Origin: Paenibacillus durus
Lineage (GTDB): Bacteria > Bacillota > Bacilli > Paenibacillales > Paenibacillaceae
Assembly: GCF_000756615.1 (NCBI RefSeq)
Contig: NZ_CP009288.1
Coordinates: 930,001-994,000, forward strand
Length of the DNA: 64,000 nucleotides
Direction of reading: 5' to 3'
Shown one piece after another: positions 32,183 to 41,469 of this stretch. The notes below the pieces were generated by a model, which was not told the DNA's origin, made no database searches, and saw nothing but the letters and a program-made list of their open reading frames with translations. Position numbers and translations under genes: made by a program. The first letter of the stretch is position 1. Each line of letters opens with the position of its first letter.

Positions 32183-35107
32183 CTATGGATTTACTATTGT
32201 TTTTGTGAATTTCTCTCCATCAATCCAGTAGTTTATCTTAAAACTGTCAGGTCTCATTGAATTCCCAGAATAGTTAGGGGTGATATCTACTTTTACACTA
32301 CTGCCTTCTTTTAAAGCATTAGCCCAGTCCTTCTCCATTTTATACCATTCCCCGCCACTTCTATTAATTCCACTATTCTGAGGAACGAGATTATCAATTT
32401 CTCCTGAACCCTTAAATTGATTTCCTATCAAATGTCCACCATCATCATTAGGAAGTCTGTCAGTCCCTCCAACTGTTCTTTGTGCATATGGATTTCTTTC
32501 ACCTTCTCCTAATTTTAGTTGACCTTGTGCATTAGAAATCCGACCATTGCCGTCTGTAGAATATTTATAGCCGTTACCATCAGTATATTCAACATCGGAT
32601 TTCAGTACCTTCTTATTTCCTATTTTATCATATTGGTCTCCGTAATTTAATGCTGTTTTACCCGTCCCCTCAGCACTTCTCCCCGTATACTCCCCTGATT
32701 CTAACGCATTTTTTTGCCTTTGTCTTTCCGGCGAGAGATCACCCGAACCTTTGGAGGTCGGATGAAGGTCAGGACCCTGACCGTGGAAATTCCAATGTCC
32801 ACCGGCTGTTGCAGGAGTAAGGGAGCCAGACCCCAGGTTCATTTTTTTAGCTATGCTTTGTAGAAAGTCTTCCAGGGATGCGGGACTGTTCGGGATGCTG
32901 ATGGCATGGGTTTTTAATTTCCCATCTCCTGCTGCGAGTTCCAGAAGACCTTCCTTTTTTCCCAGTCGTCCAAGCATTGCGGATATTCCTGATTTTTCGG
33001 CTCGTTCACCGACTTGTTTACCGACTCGTTCACCGAACTTTCCTGGTTTCAGCTTCCCCGGTTTCAACTTACGGGAAAACTTCATTGGTGCTGTAAACGC
33101 TTGTCCTCCAGGAATCAACATGGTTGCGAGATCAAACTCGGCAAATGCAGCTTGTACTGCTGTCTGTCCCGCCTGGTAATTTTCTTCCGGTGTGCTGGTT
33201 AACGGATTTAACCATTTGTTCCGCTCTCTTTCCATAAGAAGCTCCATGGTGTCCTTGACATGATCTAAAGCATCGTTCTTCATTTCCCTCATGGATGTAT
33301 TTCTAAAGTAGCTGACGGTATCTACTATTCCTTTAAAGGTAGCATTTCGCTCTTCAAGAGGGGCGACCTCTTTTCCATGATTCAGGATGGAGTAAGTTCT
33401 TCGCATGTTCTCATCGTTTTGTCCCGTTAAGACTATATCGCCTATATCGACGACAGAGTTCCATAGTCCCTTCGCAATAACAAGCAAGTCATGCTTCGCT
33501 CCTTGTGCATAGCTATCCTCATTCGTCAGCGTGCGTTGATCTAAGACTGCGTCGATTCCGAGTTCCGCGACTTGCTGCTCAAAGTTCGAAAGGAGCGGCT
33601 CCGGATAGGACTGATGCACCGAGGCTTGAAGCAAAATTTCCGAGCTAAGGTTGTTCACTCCTTCTTCAAGGTCCAGTGTATCGGTCATCGTATGGAGGTG
33701 CAGACCATCTGTCCCCTTGAGCAGGATGCTTCCGGCAGAGAGACTAAGGCTGCCTGTCGCTTGAATCCACATATTCTGTGTGCTCTGAAGACTCACGCCG
33801 TAATCGGTATTCATGGATATGTACAGCGAGCCTTCCTGAGCGCTTATGTTCAGCTCGGAGTTCCCTAAGGACACTTCTTTTCCCTGCGGATTCGCGAAGG
33901 ATTTGACCCCGGGATCGGCCATTTTACGATTGTGCCGTTCGGCAGGCGTTTCCGTCGCTGCTCCTTGGATCGTGTCGGATGCAGGGGGAGGGGGAGCAGC
34001 AGGTGACGAGGTTGTGCGCACCGATTGAATGACCAAGGCATCGTCTTCGTCCGCAGTGGGAAAATACAGCTTCACCTGCGCGCCTTGTTCCGGCATAAGA
34101 TACCACACCTGATTGCCTTCGGCAGAGTAGGGGAACCACTGGGCATCTGTGGGGTCCTGCTGGTCGTCCATATCCAAATGCAGCCGAACCTGATTGCGGC
34201 TCACTTCCAGTATTTTGCCTTCAATCGCCGCTCCAATGATGGTCCTATTATAGGTTTTGGCAATAGTCACGCCTTCAGGCAAGGCGCATTCATACGACCA
34301 GGTCATTACGCCGCTTGTCATCGCGCCTGTCCGTTTAGTAATGACGTAGGTGAGGTTAGAGCGCTTGATTTCATCGCCCGGCTGCAAGATTTCAGGCCAT
34401 TCGAAGGTGTACCCTGTATAGTCGCAGGCCGAGGTATTCGCCCTTCCGTTAGCCGCATAGTTTAAATACGATGCAATTCGCCGCCGCATTCGAAACGGCA
34501 CATCTTCTAAAGCGACCTGGCGCCTTGCTTCCGGAATCCCGATCCAGATTTGAATCCGGTGAGCCGTGATATTCGGCACAAGCATAGCTCCGGCATGGGA
34601 GGCCAGACGTTTTAGAAAGATCCAGTCCGTTTCCTGATACTGCATGATGAATTGGTTCGTCGGTCGACTCCCGAACGCTTCATCCAACTTATCGGAGCCG
34701 GAATAATCGGCCAGCACATCGTCAATGATATCAACGTATTGTTGGTTCACTTGCTGAAAGGAACGGTTCTTGAGTTCGGTATCCAGCTTGAAGCTATGGG
34801 AAATGACCTGGATCGTGACTTGTAATTCCTGATGAAAATGCCCGATATCTACCCCGTACAACTGCCCCATGAACAAGGGATGCTGCTGACCGTGGGTGTC
34901 TGTATACGAGAGTTCGATTTCATCTGTACTGCTCGCCCTGGAGATTATTGCCTCTTCTTGATCGGGCTGAATGCGGCCTGTAATCCACAATCTGGCGTGT
35001 TCTCCAAGCTCCTGGGTCATTTCAACCTGATTTAGGCGCACGTCGCCGTAAGGCCAGATGAAGTTCAGATGCTGATAGGTTAAGAGAGCTGTTGGTGATA
35101 CGTTCAT
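32183..35107 (-). CDS. VgrG-like spike protein with C-terminal nuclease toxin
   Basis: About 974 residues. The N-terminal 370 form a gpD/VgrG-type spike base (FIMQYQETDWIFLKRLASHAGA; LDMDDQQDP...WFPYS). A beta-helix-like repeat stretch follows (SLYISMNTDYGVSL, GSLSLSAGSILLKG). Then comes a helical pre-toxin region with GKLKPGKFGERV, and a terminal nuclease of the DNA/RNA non-specific endonuclease type with DGGHLIG (His892). This is the catalytic motif of YeeF-like toxins. The ATG at 35107 is chosen because GAGGAG lies 8 bases upstream; 35128 is possible. It would be delivered into a target cell by a contractile machine whose sheath genes are not in this window. The immunity gene follows. Confidence 0.85.
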   Translation of the reverse strand: MNVSPTALLTYQHLNFIWPYGDVRLNQVEMTQELGEHARLWITGRIQPDQEEAIISRASSTDEIELSYTDTHGQQHPLFMGQLYGVDIGHFHQELQVTIQVISHSFKLDTELKNRSFQQVNQQYVDIIDDVLADYSGSDKLDEAFGSRPTNQFIMQYQETDWIFLKRLASHAGAMLVPNITAHRIQIWIGIPEARRQVALEDVPFRMRRRIASYLNYAANGRANTSACDYTGYTFEWPEILQPGDEIKRSNLTYVITKRTGAMTSGVMTWSYECALPEGVTIAKTYNRTIIGAAIEGKILEVSRNQVRLHLDMDDQQDPTDAQWFPYSAEGNQVWYLMPEQGAQVKLYFPTADEDDALVIQSVRTTSSPAAPPPPASDTIQGAATETPAERHNRKMADPGVKSFANPQGKEVSLGNSELNISAQEGSLYISMNTDYGVSLQSTQNMWIQATGSLSLSAGSILLKGTDGLHLHTMTDTLDLEEGVNNLSSEILLQASVHQSYPEPLLSNFEQQVAELGIDAVLDQRTLTNEDSYAQGAKHDLLVIAKGLWNSVVDIGDIVLTGQNDENMRRTYSILNHGKEVAPLEERNATFKGIVDTVSYFRNTSMREMKNDALDHVKDTMELLMERERNKWLNPLTSTPEENYQAGQTAVQAAFAEFDLATMLIPGGQAFTAPMKFSRKLKPGKLKPGKFGERVGKQVGERAEKSGISAMLGRLGKKEGLLELAAGDGKLKTHAISIPNSPASLEDFLQSIAKKMNLGSGSLTPATAGGHWNFHGQGPDLHPTSKGSGDLSPERQRQKNALESGEYTGRSAEGTGKTALNYGDQYDKIGNKKVLKSDVEYTDGNGYKYSTDGNGRISNAQGQLKLGEGERNPYAQRTVGGTDRLPNDDGGHLIGNQFKGSGEIDNLVPQNSGINRSGGEWYKMEKDWANALKEGSSVKVDITPNYSGNSMRPDSFKINYWIDGEKFTKTIVNP

Positions 35108-35131
35108 ACCTTGGACTCCTCGCTTCATAAA

Positions 35132-35533
35132 CTAACTATTTTGTCCGTCATCCAGAATCGAGATGATGCCACCGCCTCCTGGACAAGTACATATTAATGT
35201 GGACTTGCTGAGTAAGGCGTGTTCCCCCTCGATCAGCACATTTTCTTTGCCGTGAGTCCATTTGGTCCCAAAAGCAATTTCAGGTTTACAGGGAAGAATC
35301 TGCCGTTCACATACGCCAAAGGCGTATTCCTTACTGATATGCGCTCCGGGTATGGCATCGGCAACGTTTAGGACCGGTTTCTCCTTGATGTAAATTCCAT
35401 GGCTGTACATGGCATTCAGCACCCCCGGGTCTGTACCTTGACTGCATTGTAAAGTGGCTCCTCTCACCACATAGGAATATTCTTCGCCAAGCGCACCAAG
35501 CGCCAATGCTCGCAGCAGTATGGGCAGCAGCAT
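35132..35533 (-). CDS. PAAR-like protein (DUF4280)
   Basis: 133 residues with the DUF4280 pattern: YVVRGATLQCSQGTDPGVLN, then a cysteine-rich middle (FGVCERQILPCKP) and ICTCPGGGGIISILDDGQ at the end. These proteins are thought to cap VgrG-type spikes. It starts with AAGGAGG 9 bases before the ATG and lies directly upstream of the spike-toxin gene, with which it should be co-transcribed. Confidence 0.85.
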   Translation of the reverse strand: MLLPILLRALALGALGEEYSYVVRGATLQCSQGTDPGVLNAMYSHGIYIKEKPVLNVADAIPGAHISKEYAFGVCERQILPCKPEIAFGTKWTHGKENVLIEGEHALLSKSTLICTCPGGGGIISILDDGQNS

Positions 35534-35563
35534 GTAATTTCCTCCTTGGATATAGGTATAAAA

Positions 35564-36193
35564 TCAAGAATGCTCCGACCATGTCGCGGTGTGCAGCATG
35601 GCATAGGTTAAGGGAACCCATAAGGGGGCGTCCTCCAGCTTAAATTGACAGCTCCCGATCAAAGCCTTGCCACGCCAGGAACGCACAAAGGCAATCTGGT
35701 AATAGGGAGAGGGTGAGACTAGAAAAATAGATTCATAACAGCCGATGATAGCGTCCTGAATGGGAAGGGCTTTTTCATCCACCAACTTCATATTCGGTTG
35801 AACACGACTCATTTGCTCTATCATCTGTTGTTGATAGATTTCTACCTGCGCAGGCTCCAGTTCATGCTCGCTTTGGTGAAGACCAAACAGGATTCCGTTA
35901 GGCTTGTCCTGAAAGACGTAGCTTCCCGGTTGATCTTTCGTCTGCTCAGTCCGAGGCTCTGGAATCCAAGAACTCGGCTGGGATATCGTGAGTTGATTAT
36001 CGTAGAGATGAAGGGTTTGGAATTGTATTTCCTTTCCATCTGGCAGTGTCAAACAGCCTTTGGAAATTCTCTCTATCGCTTCTTCAATGGATATCATCAT
36101 CCAGTCCTCATCGCTCTCAGCCGCGTCTAACTGCTCTTTCAAGGCTTGTTGATTATGCAGCTTCAAAAAAAATTCATCCCAATACTCTGTCAA
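35564..36193 (-). CDS. Conserved protein of the spike-toxin cluster
   Basis: 209 residues, soluble, acidic N-terminus (ESDEDWMMISIEEAIERISKG), beta-rich C-terminal half (YQIAFVRSWRGKALIGSCQFK). No family is firmly recognised. Position between spike, cap and pentapeptide genes suggests an effector-loading or adaptor role, by analogy with chaperones of VgrG effectors. That is inference only. Confidence 0.65.
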   Translation of the reverse strand: MTEYWDEFFLKLHNQQALKEQLDAAESDEDWMMISIEEAIERISKGCLTLPDGKEIQFQTLHLYDNQLTISQPSSWIPEPRTEQTKDQPGSYVFQDKPNGILFGLHQSEHELEPAQVEIYQQQMIEQMSRVQPNMKLVDEKALPIQDAIIGCYESIFLVSPSPYYQIAFVRSWRGKALIGSCQFKLEDAPLWVPLTYAMLHTATWSEHS

Positions 36194-36205
36194 TGCCCAG
36201 CCTCC

Positions 36206-36718
36206 TTAGGAAAGTTCTACCTTTTGCAACTGAAAGCCGCTCAAGCTACGCCGAAGCAAACTTTCTGCAGCCTCCAAGCTAACAATGAAATAAGGTTCCC
36301 TCACGTTGGACAGTCGGAAAAAATGGTGCCCTCTGACTTTTTGGCTATCCAGCACAAGGTGTTTCAGGGTTTGATCGTGCGGATAAAACTCGGTATGCCC
36401 CGAAATTACGTCTATATCAGGGACATGCGGAATCCAATATAGCTCCTGACGGCTTTGTTCCCGGTTCACGATATACAACTGTTTAAAACGTGCTTGTGTA
36501 TTGTACAGCTCTAAAATCCGTTTCATGGGATCGGAAAGCAGTCGTTGTGAGGCTGAAAAAGGCAGCCAGTCCGTATACTCGGCATCCGCCGCCGCATGAA
36601 CATCCAAAACCTGAGCCGGGACCATGCGAACAAATGGTGTTTTTAAAAGGTCGGTATTCACAGGTTCAATGCTACGGGAAATACGGCTGTCATCGAGCAG
36701 TACATAATAATGGCGCAT
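36206..36718 (-). CDS. Conserved protein of the spike-toxin cluster, Imm11/DUF1629-like pattern
   Basis: 170 residues from the ATG at 36718 (GGAGG 7 bases upstream). The end of the chain (VRGHHFFRLSNVREPYFIVS followed by SLLRRSLSGFQLQKVEL) resembles the DUF1629/Imm11-type fold found near toxin genes. It could be an immunity or adaptor protein. Assignment is weak; the gene is clearly real from its ribosome site and tight spacing (12 bases to the next gene). Confidence 0.6.
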   Translation of the reverse strand: MRHYYVLLDDSRISRSIEPVNTDLLKTPFVRMVPAQVLDVHAAADAEYTDWLPFSASQRLLSDPMKRILELYNTQARFKQLYIVNREQSRQELYWIPHVPDIDVISGHTEFYPHDQTLKHLVLDSQKVRGHHFFRLSNVREPYFIVSLEAAESLLRRSLSGFQLQKVELS

Positions 36719-36730
36719 ATACATTCCTCC

Positions 36731-37834
36731 TTACTCCGTCCACACGATGGACTGACGCTGTGTATCACTGAGCTTCCATTGCTGTTGGTACTTTAAAGGA
36801 ATTTTGGCCCCATGCATCGAAGCTCCCTCAAAATAGGCATGTTCAAAGGAATGTATATCCGTAAAATCAGCCTCATCCAGATTTGCGTGTTCAAAACGCA
36901 GCCCACATAGCCCCGGCACCCGGAGTCCATGATCCCGATATGCTTGTCCGCTGGCCCCTCTGAAATTGGCCCCCTTTAGATCGCTATACCGAAAATCAGC
37001 ATCGCTCAGTAGACAACCCTGAAAGCTACCCCCTTCTACATTTGTTTGTTGCCAGCGGCTTCCGATCAATACGCAGGCATGAAACTGGCTTCCCCGCAAA
37101 TCACTGTAGCTAAAATCGTTGTAACGGAGGTCTTTTTCTATAAGGTGCAGATGGGGGAGAGAGAGATTCTTTATATTTTCGTATATATATGACTCTTCTT
37201 CACCCGCTTGCGTCAGTTGTTCTCTCACCGCATCCGTATTAGCATTTTTTTGATCCTCGACATACAAATTTTCGCTGATATCCCTAAACTCACCCGTCCG
37301 TATTAGCAAACGCCCAGCCTTATGAATGGCTTGATACTCAGGGGTTTGAACAGCTTCTGTAATCGCCAGGCGCATGATGGAACTCACAAATTGGTGGAAA
37401 AGAGGTGTGGATTCCAGCATCAGTCGTTCGATGTCCGCAGGGTTGAGTGCCCCCATATATTTTTTCCGTTCTTGCTCCAATGCTTCCAGCATGGTACTCA
37501 TCGAAGTATAGGCCCATGAAGCGTCGTAGGTTAACCTACATTCCGAGTCATCTTCGTACCATTGCGCAGAATAAGCCTCGACCATATAAAGGTAGGACTG
37601 ATCAAGAATCTGAGTACGCAAGAAAGAGTAGTGGATATATCCAATAGGTTCTATTTGGCCTTGTTGCTGCATGCTTAGAATATGTAAGCACAAATCCCTG
37701 AACGAATCCTTGAAGCTGGAAATAAATTGCTGTTGGCAACGGTGGAACTTGGCCTCCAATGTGTCCAACTGTATGTCAAGTAAGGGGATAAAATGCTGAT
37801 CTTTAAAATGGTTTAACGCCGCTTGTCTATCCAT
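36731..37834 (-). CDS. Pentapeptide-repeat protein of the spike-toxin cluster
   Basis: 367 residues. The first 230 are helical; the C-terminal third is a right-handed pentapeptide helix (YNDFSYSDLRGSQFHACVL, SDADFRYSDLKGANFRGA, HANLDEADFTDI). Proteins with this build accompany VgrG and DUF4280 genes in Firmicute injection-type loci and may be effectors or adaptors. The ATG has AAAGGGGGATC upstream. Confidence 0.8.
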   Translation of the reverse strand: MDRQAALNHFKDQHFIPLLDIQLDTLEAKFHRCQQQFISSFKDSFRDLCLHILSMQQQGQIEPIGYIHYSFLRTQILDQSYLYMVEAYSAQWYEDDSECRLTYDASWAYTSMSTMLEALEQERKKYMGALNPADIERLMLESTPLFHQFVSSIMRLAITEAVQTPEYQAIHKAGRLLIRTGEFRDISENLYVEDQKNANTDAVREQLTQAGEEESYIYENIKNLSLPHLHLIEKDLRYNDFSYSDLRGSQFHACVLIGSRWQQTNVEGGSFQGCLLSDADFRYSDLKGANFRGASGQAYRDHGLRVPGLCGLRFEHANLDEADFTDIHSFEHAYFEGASMHGAKIPLKYQQQWKLSDTQRQSIVWTE

Positions 37835-37853
37835 TCGTTGATCCCCCTTTCTG

Positions 37854-39377
37854 TTAGTTCATTTTGATTTCAGTCCCGGAGAAGGTTGTCGTTTTATCCA
37901 GCGTAATGCTGTTGCCATTGCCGGAAAGCTCGATTTTCCCGGCAGACAGCTGAAGAGTGCCTGATGACATCGAGAGCTGGGAGGTGGCGCTGATATTGAT
38001 ATTTTTTCCACTTACAATATCAATTCCACTTTGGTCGCTGATCGTAATGGACATATCACTAGCGGAAATCACGATTTTATCCGGGGCCAGCATGATTTCC
38101 TTGCCATATTTGGTCCGCAGCGTCTTAATGGCAGGGTCAGCCATACGATCTGGCGCAGGAGCTGCTGCCGACAGAGACGAAGAGGAATTTGATCCGTCAG
38201 ACGAAGCAGATACAGTCGAATGCGTTGAGGTTACTGTCCCATGTCCAGAAGTCTCAGACGATTTTCCTGACGAATGTTGCGGTTCTCTTTTGACCGAGCT
38301 GATAGCGTATCCTTCTTCCTCCTTATAGCTGGGGAAATAGATGCGGATACTGTCGTTTTCCTCCGGCATGCAGTACCAGCCCGTGTTATCTGCAGACGCA
38401 TAGATGGTAGAGTAGGGGAACCAGTAATCGGTGTTCGGGTCCTGCTGATCGTCCATGTCCAGCTTGGCGCGGATGGTGTCCCGGTGAACGCTGAGTACCT
38501 TGCCTTGAATGGAAGCCCCGATGATCGAGCGGTTATACTCTTTGATAGGACGTAATCCGCTACGTGGGGACAGCTTGCACGTATGCGTTAATACACTATC
38601 CTTCATTTCCATCAACACTTCGGCCACAAGCAAGTTATGCCCCTTAAAGGTGACTTCATAGCCGGGCTCCAGTAAAGCTTCCGTCTTCACCTCATACTGG
38701 ATAAAATCCTCATCCTGCACGCCGGGAATATGATTGTCCGAGGCGGTTTGGAAATCCGCGATCCGTTTGGACACCTTATATTGGGTCGCTGTGATTTCTC
38801 CCTTGCTCAGACCCATGGGCAGGCCAACATAAAATTTGGGTACTCCATAACCCACCGCAGGAATGAGCGGAGAATAGAAGTGGGAAGCTATCCGTTTTAG
38901 AAATTGCCAGTCGGTTTCGTCGTATTGCATAATAAACGTGCCAATGGGTGTCTTGTCGGTCACGACATCCAGCGCTTCCGCTTTGGGGTAGGCGGATAAA
39001 ATGCTTTCAATAAGGCCGTTATAGGTAAGGTTGGGATTTTGAAAAGATCGTTTATGCCGCTTGATGTCGAGCTCGTATGTATGGGATATCGCTTCAAAGG
39101 TCAGGTAATGAACGCCGTGAACCACGTTCTCCTCCACATCCAAGACAATGCCCCGAAAGAGGGGATGGCGGTTACCGGAGTTGTCCATGACAAAGGCTTT
39201 GACCTGAGTCTCCTCATCCGAAGCACGAATGTAGCTCTCGCGTCTTTCATCGGAAATAATTCCCGTACAGATCATGCGGGCGTGGTCGTTTACGGTTTTC
39301 ACAATTTTAAGCTCTTGAAGATGAGTAAATTCATAGGGCATGATTTCGATATGACCGTAAGTTATGGTATCTTTCAT
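37854..39377 (-). CDS. VgrG-like spike protein without a toxin domain
   Basis: About 507 residues. Same spike fold as the toxin-bearing gene (GTFIMQYDETDWQFLKRIASHFY; NRSIIGASIQGKVLSV; LDMDDQQDPNTDYWFPYS). It then has a Ser/Thr-rich linker (about 385-425) and a beta-helical tip (NINISATSQLSMSSGTLQLSAG). The ATG at 39377 is preferred over an upstream in-frame start because AAAGGAG precedes it. It is the first gene of the minus-strand operon. Two spikes, one armed, suggest a shared machine with exchangeable tips. Confidence 0.85.
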   Translation of the reverse strand: MKDTITYGHIEIMPYEFTHLQELKIVKTVNDHARMICTGIISDERRESYIRASDEETQVKAFVMDNSGNRHPLFRGIVLDVEENVVHGVHYLTFEAISHTYELDIKRHKRSFQNPNLTYNGLIESILSAYPKAEALDVVTDKTPIGTFIMQYDETDWQFLKRIASHFYSPLIPAVGYGVPKFYVGLPMGLSKGEITATQYKVSKRIADFQTASDNHIPGVQDEDFIQYEVKTEALLEPGYEVTFKGHNLLVAEVLMEMKDSVLTHTCKLSPRSGLRPIKEYNRSIIGASIQGKVLSVHRDTIRAKLDMDDQQDPNTDYWFPYSTIYASADNTGWYCMPEENDSIRIYFPSYKEEEGYAISSVKREPQHSSGKSSETSGHGTVTSTHSTVSASSDGSNSSSSLSAAAPAPDRMADPAIKTLRTKYGKEIMLAPDKIVISASDMSITISDQSGIDIVSGKNINISATSQLSMSSGTLQLSAGKIELSGNGNSITLDKTTTFSGTEIKMN

Positions 39378-39561
39378 GGGGGCTGTCTCCTTTTGGGATA
39401 GTTTGTATCCGTTTTGCCGATTTGGAAAATCCAATATATGCATATATCGGTTGAAACAGAGCTTTATTTTACAAAATGACCCACTAATTGAGGGATTTTC
39501 AATGTGCATTACTGGAAGGTGAGTATAATTTGCGGAATCGACAAGGGAGGAGGAACATATA

Positions 39562-39657
39562 TCCCTTTCACCGTCTCGACACATGTGGAGTGTGTGGTAA
39601 GGATATATCGGGAGGATGTGTTGGAGAAGCTAGTTAAACCATCAGCAATTCTATAGA
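39562..39657 (+). pseudogene. 3' remnant of an rlmD-like gene
   Basis: In one frame this reads ...PFTVSTHVECVVRIYRED, matching the end of RlmD (TSHVECVVRIYRED), then a different tail and a stop at 39655-39657. No start or catalytic part remains. Either a second RlmD paralogue was destroyed here, or the end of the gene was duplicated by integration. Confidence 0.6.
39583..39620 (+). repeat. rlmD 3'-end direct repeat, right copy
   Basis: Partner of 1511-1548: 36 of 38 bases identical, the last 26 exactly. Same orientation. Confidence 0.6.
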
Positions 39658-39718
39658 ATTAAATATTGTTACAAAATTGAATAGCATTAGTCTTACTCTA
39701 GATTTAGAGATGAATTAG

Positions 39719-39747
39719 GTCCTTGGTATTATCCGAGGGCTTTTTTT
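39719..39747 (+). terminator. Intrinsic terminator
   Basis: GTCCTTGG pairs with CCGAGGGC around TATTAT, followed by seven T. It lies 61 bases after the rlmD remnant and probably was the terminator of that gene. Confidence 0.8.
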
Positions 39748-40137
39748 GTTCCATATATCCCATTAAATATGCTATAGTGTAAGAAAAAAAGGAGATTTAT
39801 GCAGATTTTAGTGAAATAATGAGCCGAAGTGTCTCTTATTATTGGGTGTATAGTTTCATGTAAGTGGTAATATTTTAAAAAACATATCTGTCGCTAGCAT
39901 TGTTATAGTTCATATTCATTAAAGTTATAAAATAATATGAGAGTTTATTTCGCATAACTGTATTGAACTCGGCATCTGGCTTCTTGTACCAAGATATTGT
40001 AGCAATCCGCTGAACCTGGTGGAGAAACGTGTAGGACATGTACTCAATACTTCTTTTGCTGACTTTAAGCGTGGATTGGATAAATCAGGTTTATATATGC
40101 AGCTTAAATAATATGCCTGAAGAGGAGAACGGGACCC
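39748..40137. other. Intergenic stretch before parA
   Basis: No intact gene. From about 39945 to 40110 a plus-strand frame without a start reads as plausible protein and ends ...SFADFKRGLDKSGLYMQLK, suggesting the tail of a lost gene. GAGGAG near 40118 is the parA ribosome site. Confidence 0.4.
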
Positions 40138-41052
40138 ATGAAAGACGATAAAGCGGTAGTAATCTCGATATTAAATATGAAAGGTGGAGTTGGTAAGACC
40201 ACCCTTACTAGTAATTTAGCACTTGAACTATCTGAGCAAGGGAATAAAGTATTAATCTTGGATTTAGATCCGCAATTTAATACCACTCAAAGTCTTTTTA
40301 AGTATAGATACGACTCTATGAATAAATATTTTGAAATGAAAGAAGGATTATTAACTATTAGCACACTATTTATGGATACGACCTCTGGTGTAGCTAGGCA
40401 ACTATTTGCTAAAGTAGAGCTACAAAATATTATACATAAGCTAAAAAATAATTTGCATATAATACCTGGTGATTTAAGTTTAATTGCTGAAGTTAATGAT
40501 TCATCCATTAATAGATTAACCAGACATCTGAATGGCTGGAGAGTTTTTGAGATTTATGATTATATTTTAATTGACTGCCCACCAACTTGGGGGAAATTCA
40601 CAACTACAGCTTTAGATTTGTCTAATTACTATTTAATACCAACCCGTTTAGATGAATTTTCAACAATCGGAATTACTATACTGGCTGATAAACTCGAAGA
40701 GTTGGTTTTGTCAGGTAGGACATCAATTAAGTGCTTAGGGGTTGTTTATATGATGCTGGGCAAAACGCCCCGTAAGTTAGGAGTGAGTAGAGATCAGGAA
40801 GGATATAAAAAAGATATAGAAAAGTTTTTTAATGATAATGTGAATGATCAAAAATCAATGTCAGAACGTGTGAAATCCAAAGTCGAGCCTTTCGAAACTA
40901 AAATTTATAATTATCAAAAAGTAAGTCATAACTCTTCAATATATAAAACATATGATAATTATCCTCAATTGATGTTATCAATCAGAGATTTAGTCAATGA
41001 AATTACTTCACGGATAAGCAAATCCGGGTACTTTGAAATAGGGGATGAATAG
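40138..41052 (+). CDS. ParA-family ATPase
   Basis: 304 residues. Deviant Walker A KGGVGKTTLTSN near the N-terminus, DLDPQFN, and Walker B-like ILIDCPPTW (about 142-150) define a ParA/MinD-type ATPase of the small plasmid or phage kind without an N-terminal HTH. It would move or position DNA with a partner. The nearest recognisable ParB is 9 kb away (50038). The directly following small gene overlaps its end and could be an alternative partner. Strongly AT-rich compared with the VgrG cluster. Confidence 0.9.
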   Translation: MKDDKAVVISILNMKGGVGKTTLTSNLALELSEQGNKVLILDLDPQFNTTQSLFKYRYDSMNKYFEMKEGLLTISTLFMDTTSGVARQLFAKVELQNIIHKLKNNLHIIPGDLSLIAEVNDSSINRLTRHLNGWRVFEIYDYILIDCPPTWGKFTTTALDLSNYYLIPTRLDEFSTIGITILADKLEELVLSGRTSIKCLGVVYMMLGKTPRKLGVSRDQEGYKKDIEKFFNDNVNDQKSMSERVKSKVEPFETKIYNYQKVSHNSSIYKTYDNYPQLMLSIRDLVNEITSRISKSGYFEIGDE

Positions 41053-41464
41053 CATGGATATAATTGAGGTGAAGATGTTAGAAAAGACTCTAACTGATAA
41101 ATCGATCAGTGTAAGTCAAAAACAACTTTATTTTTTTGGCTCAGTTACTACGACAATACTCTCTACTACTATTTTCCCCAGAAACGTTGATTTGAAAGAG
41201 TATATAAAACTTTTCGAAGAAGGCGCCTCTAAAAGTATTGAATTTAAAAATTATTTATATGTTTCTAGAACTTTATTGTTATCAAGAGTTCTTCGTTTGA
41301 TTAGTGATAAAAATGAGTTTCTTTCAATGAACAATTTCATAGATGGTCATGTAAATTTCTTGAGAAAAAAATTATCTCTAAATTCTAATAATGTTAAAAA
41401 GATCAATGATAATAAGAAAAATAGTTTGTTGTCTGACATGATGAGTAAAGGAAAAAAGGATTAA
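41045..41464 (+). CDS. Unknown small protein overlapping parA
   Basis: 139 residues, AT-rich, mostly helical with a lysine- and asparagine-rich tail. The start overlaps the parA stop by 8 bases; an ATG nine bases later is also possible. Tight coupling suggests it works with ParA. No HTH motif is clear and no family is recognised. Confidence 0.6.
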   Translation: MNSMDIIEVKMLEKTLTDKSISVSQKQLYFFGSVTTTILSTTIFPRNVDLKEYIKLFEEGASKSIEFKNYLYVSRTLLLSRVLRLISDKNEFLSMNNFIDGHVNFLRKKLSLNSNNVKKINDNKKNSLLSDMMSKGKKD

Positions 41465-41469
41465 GTTGT

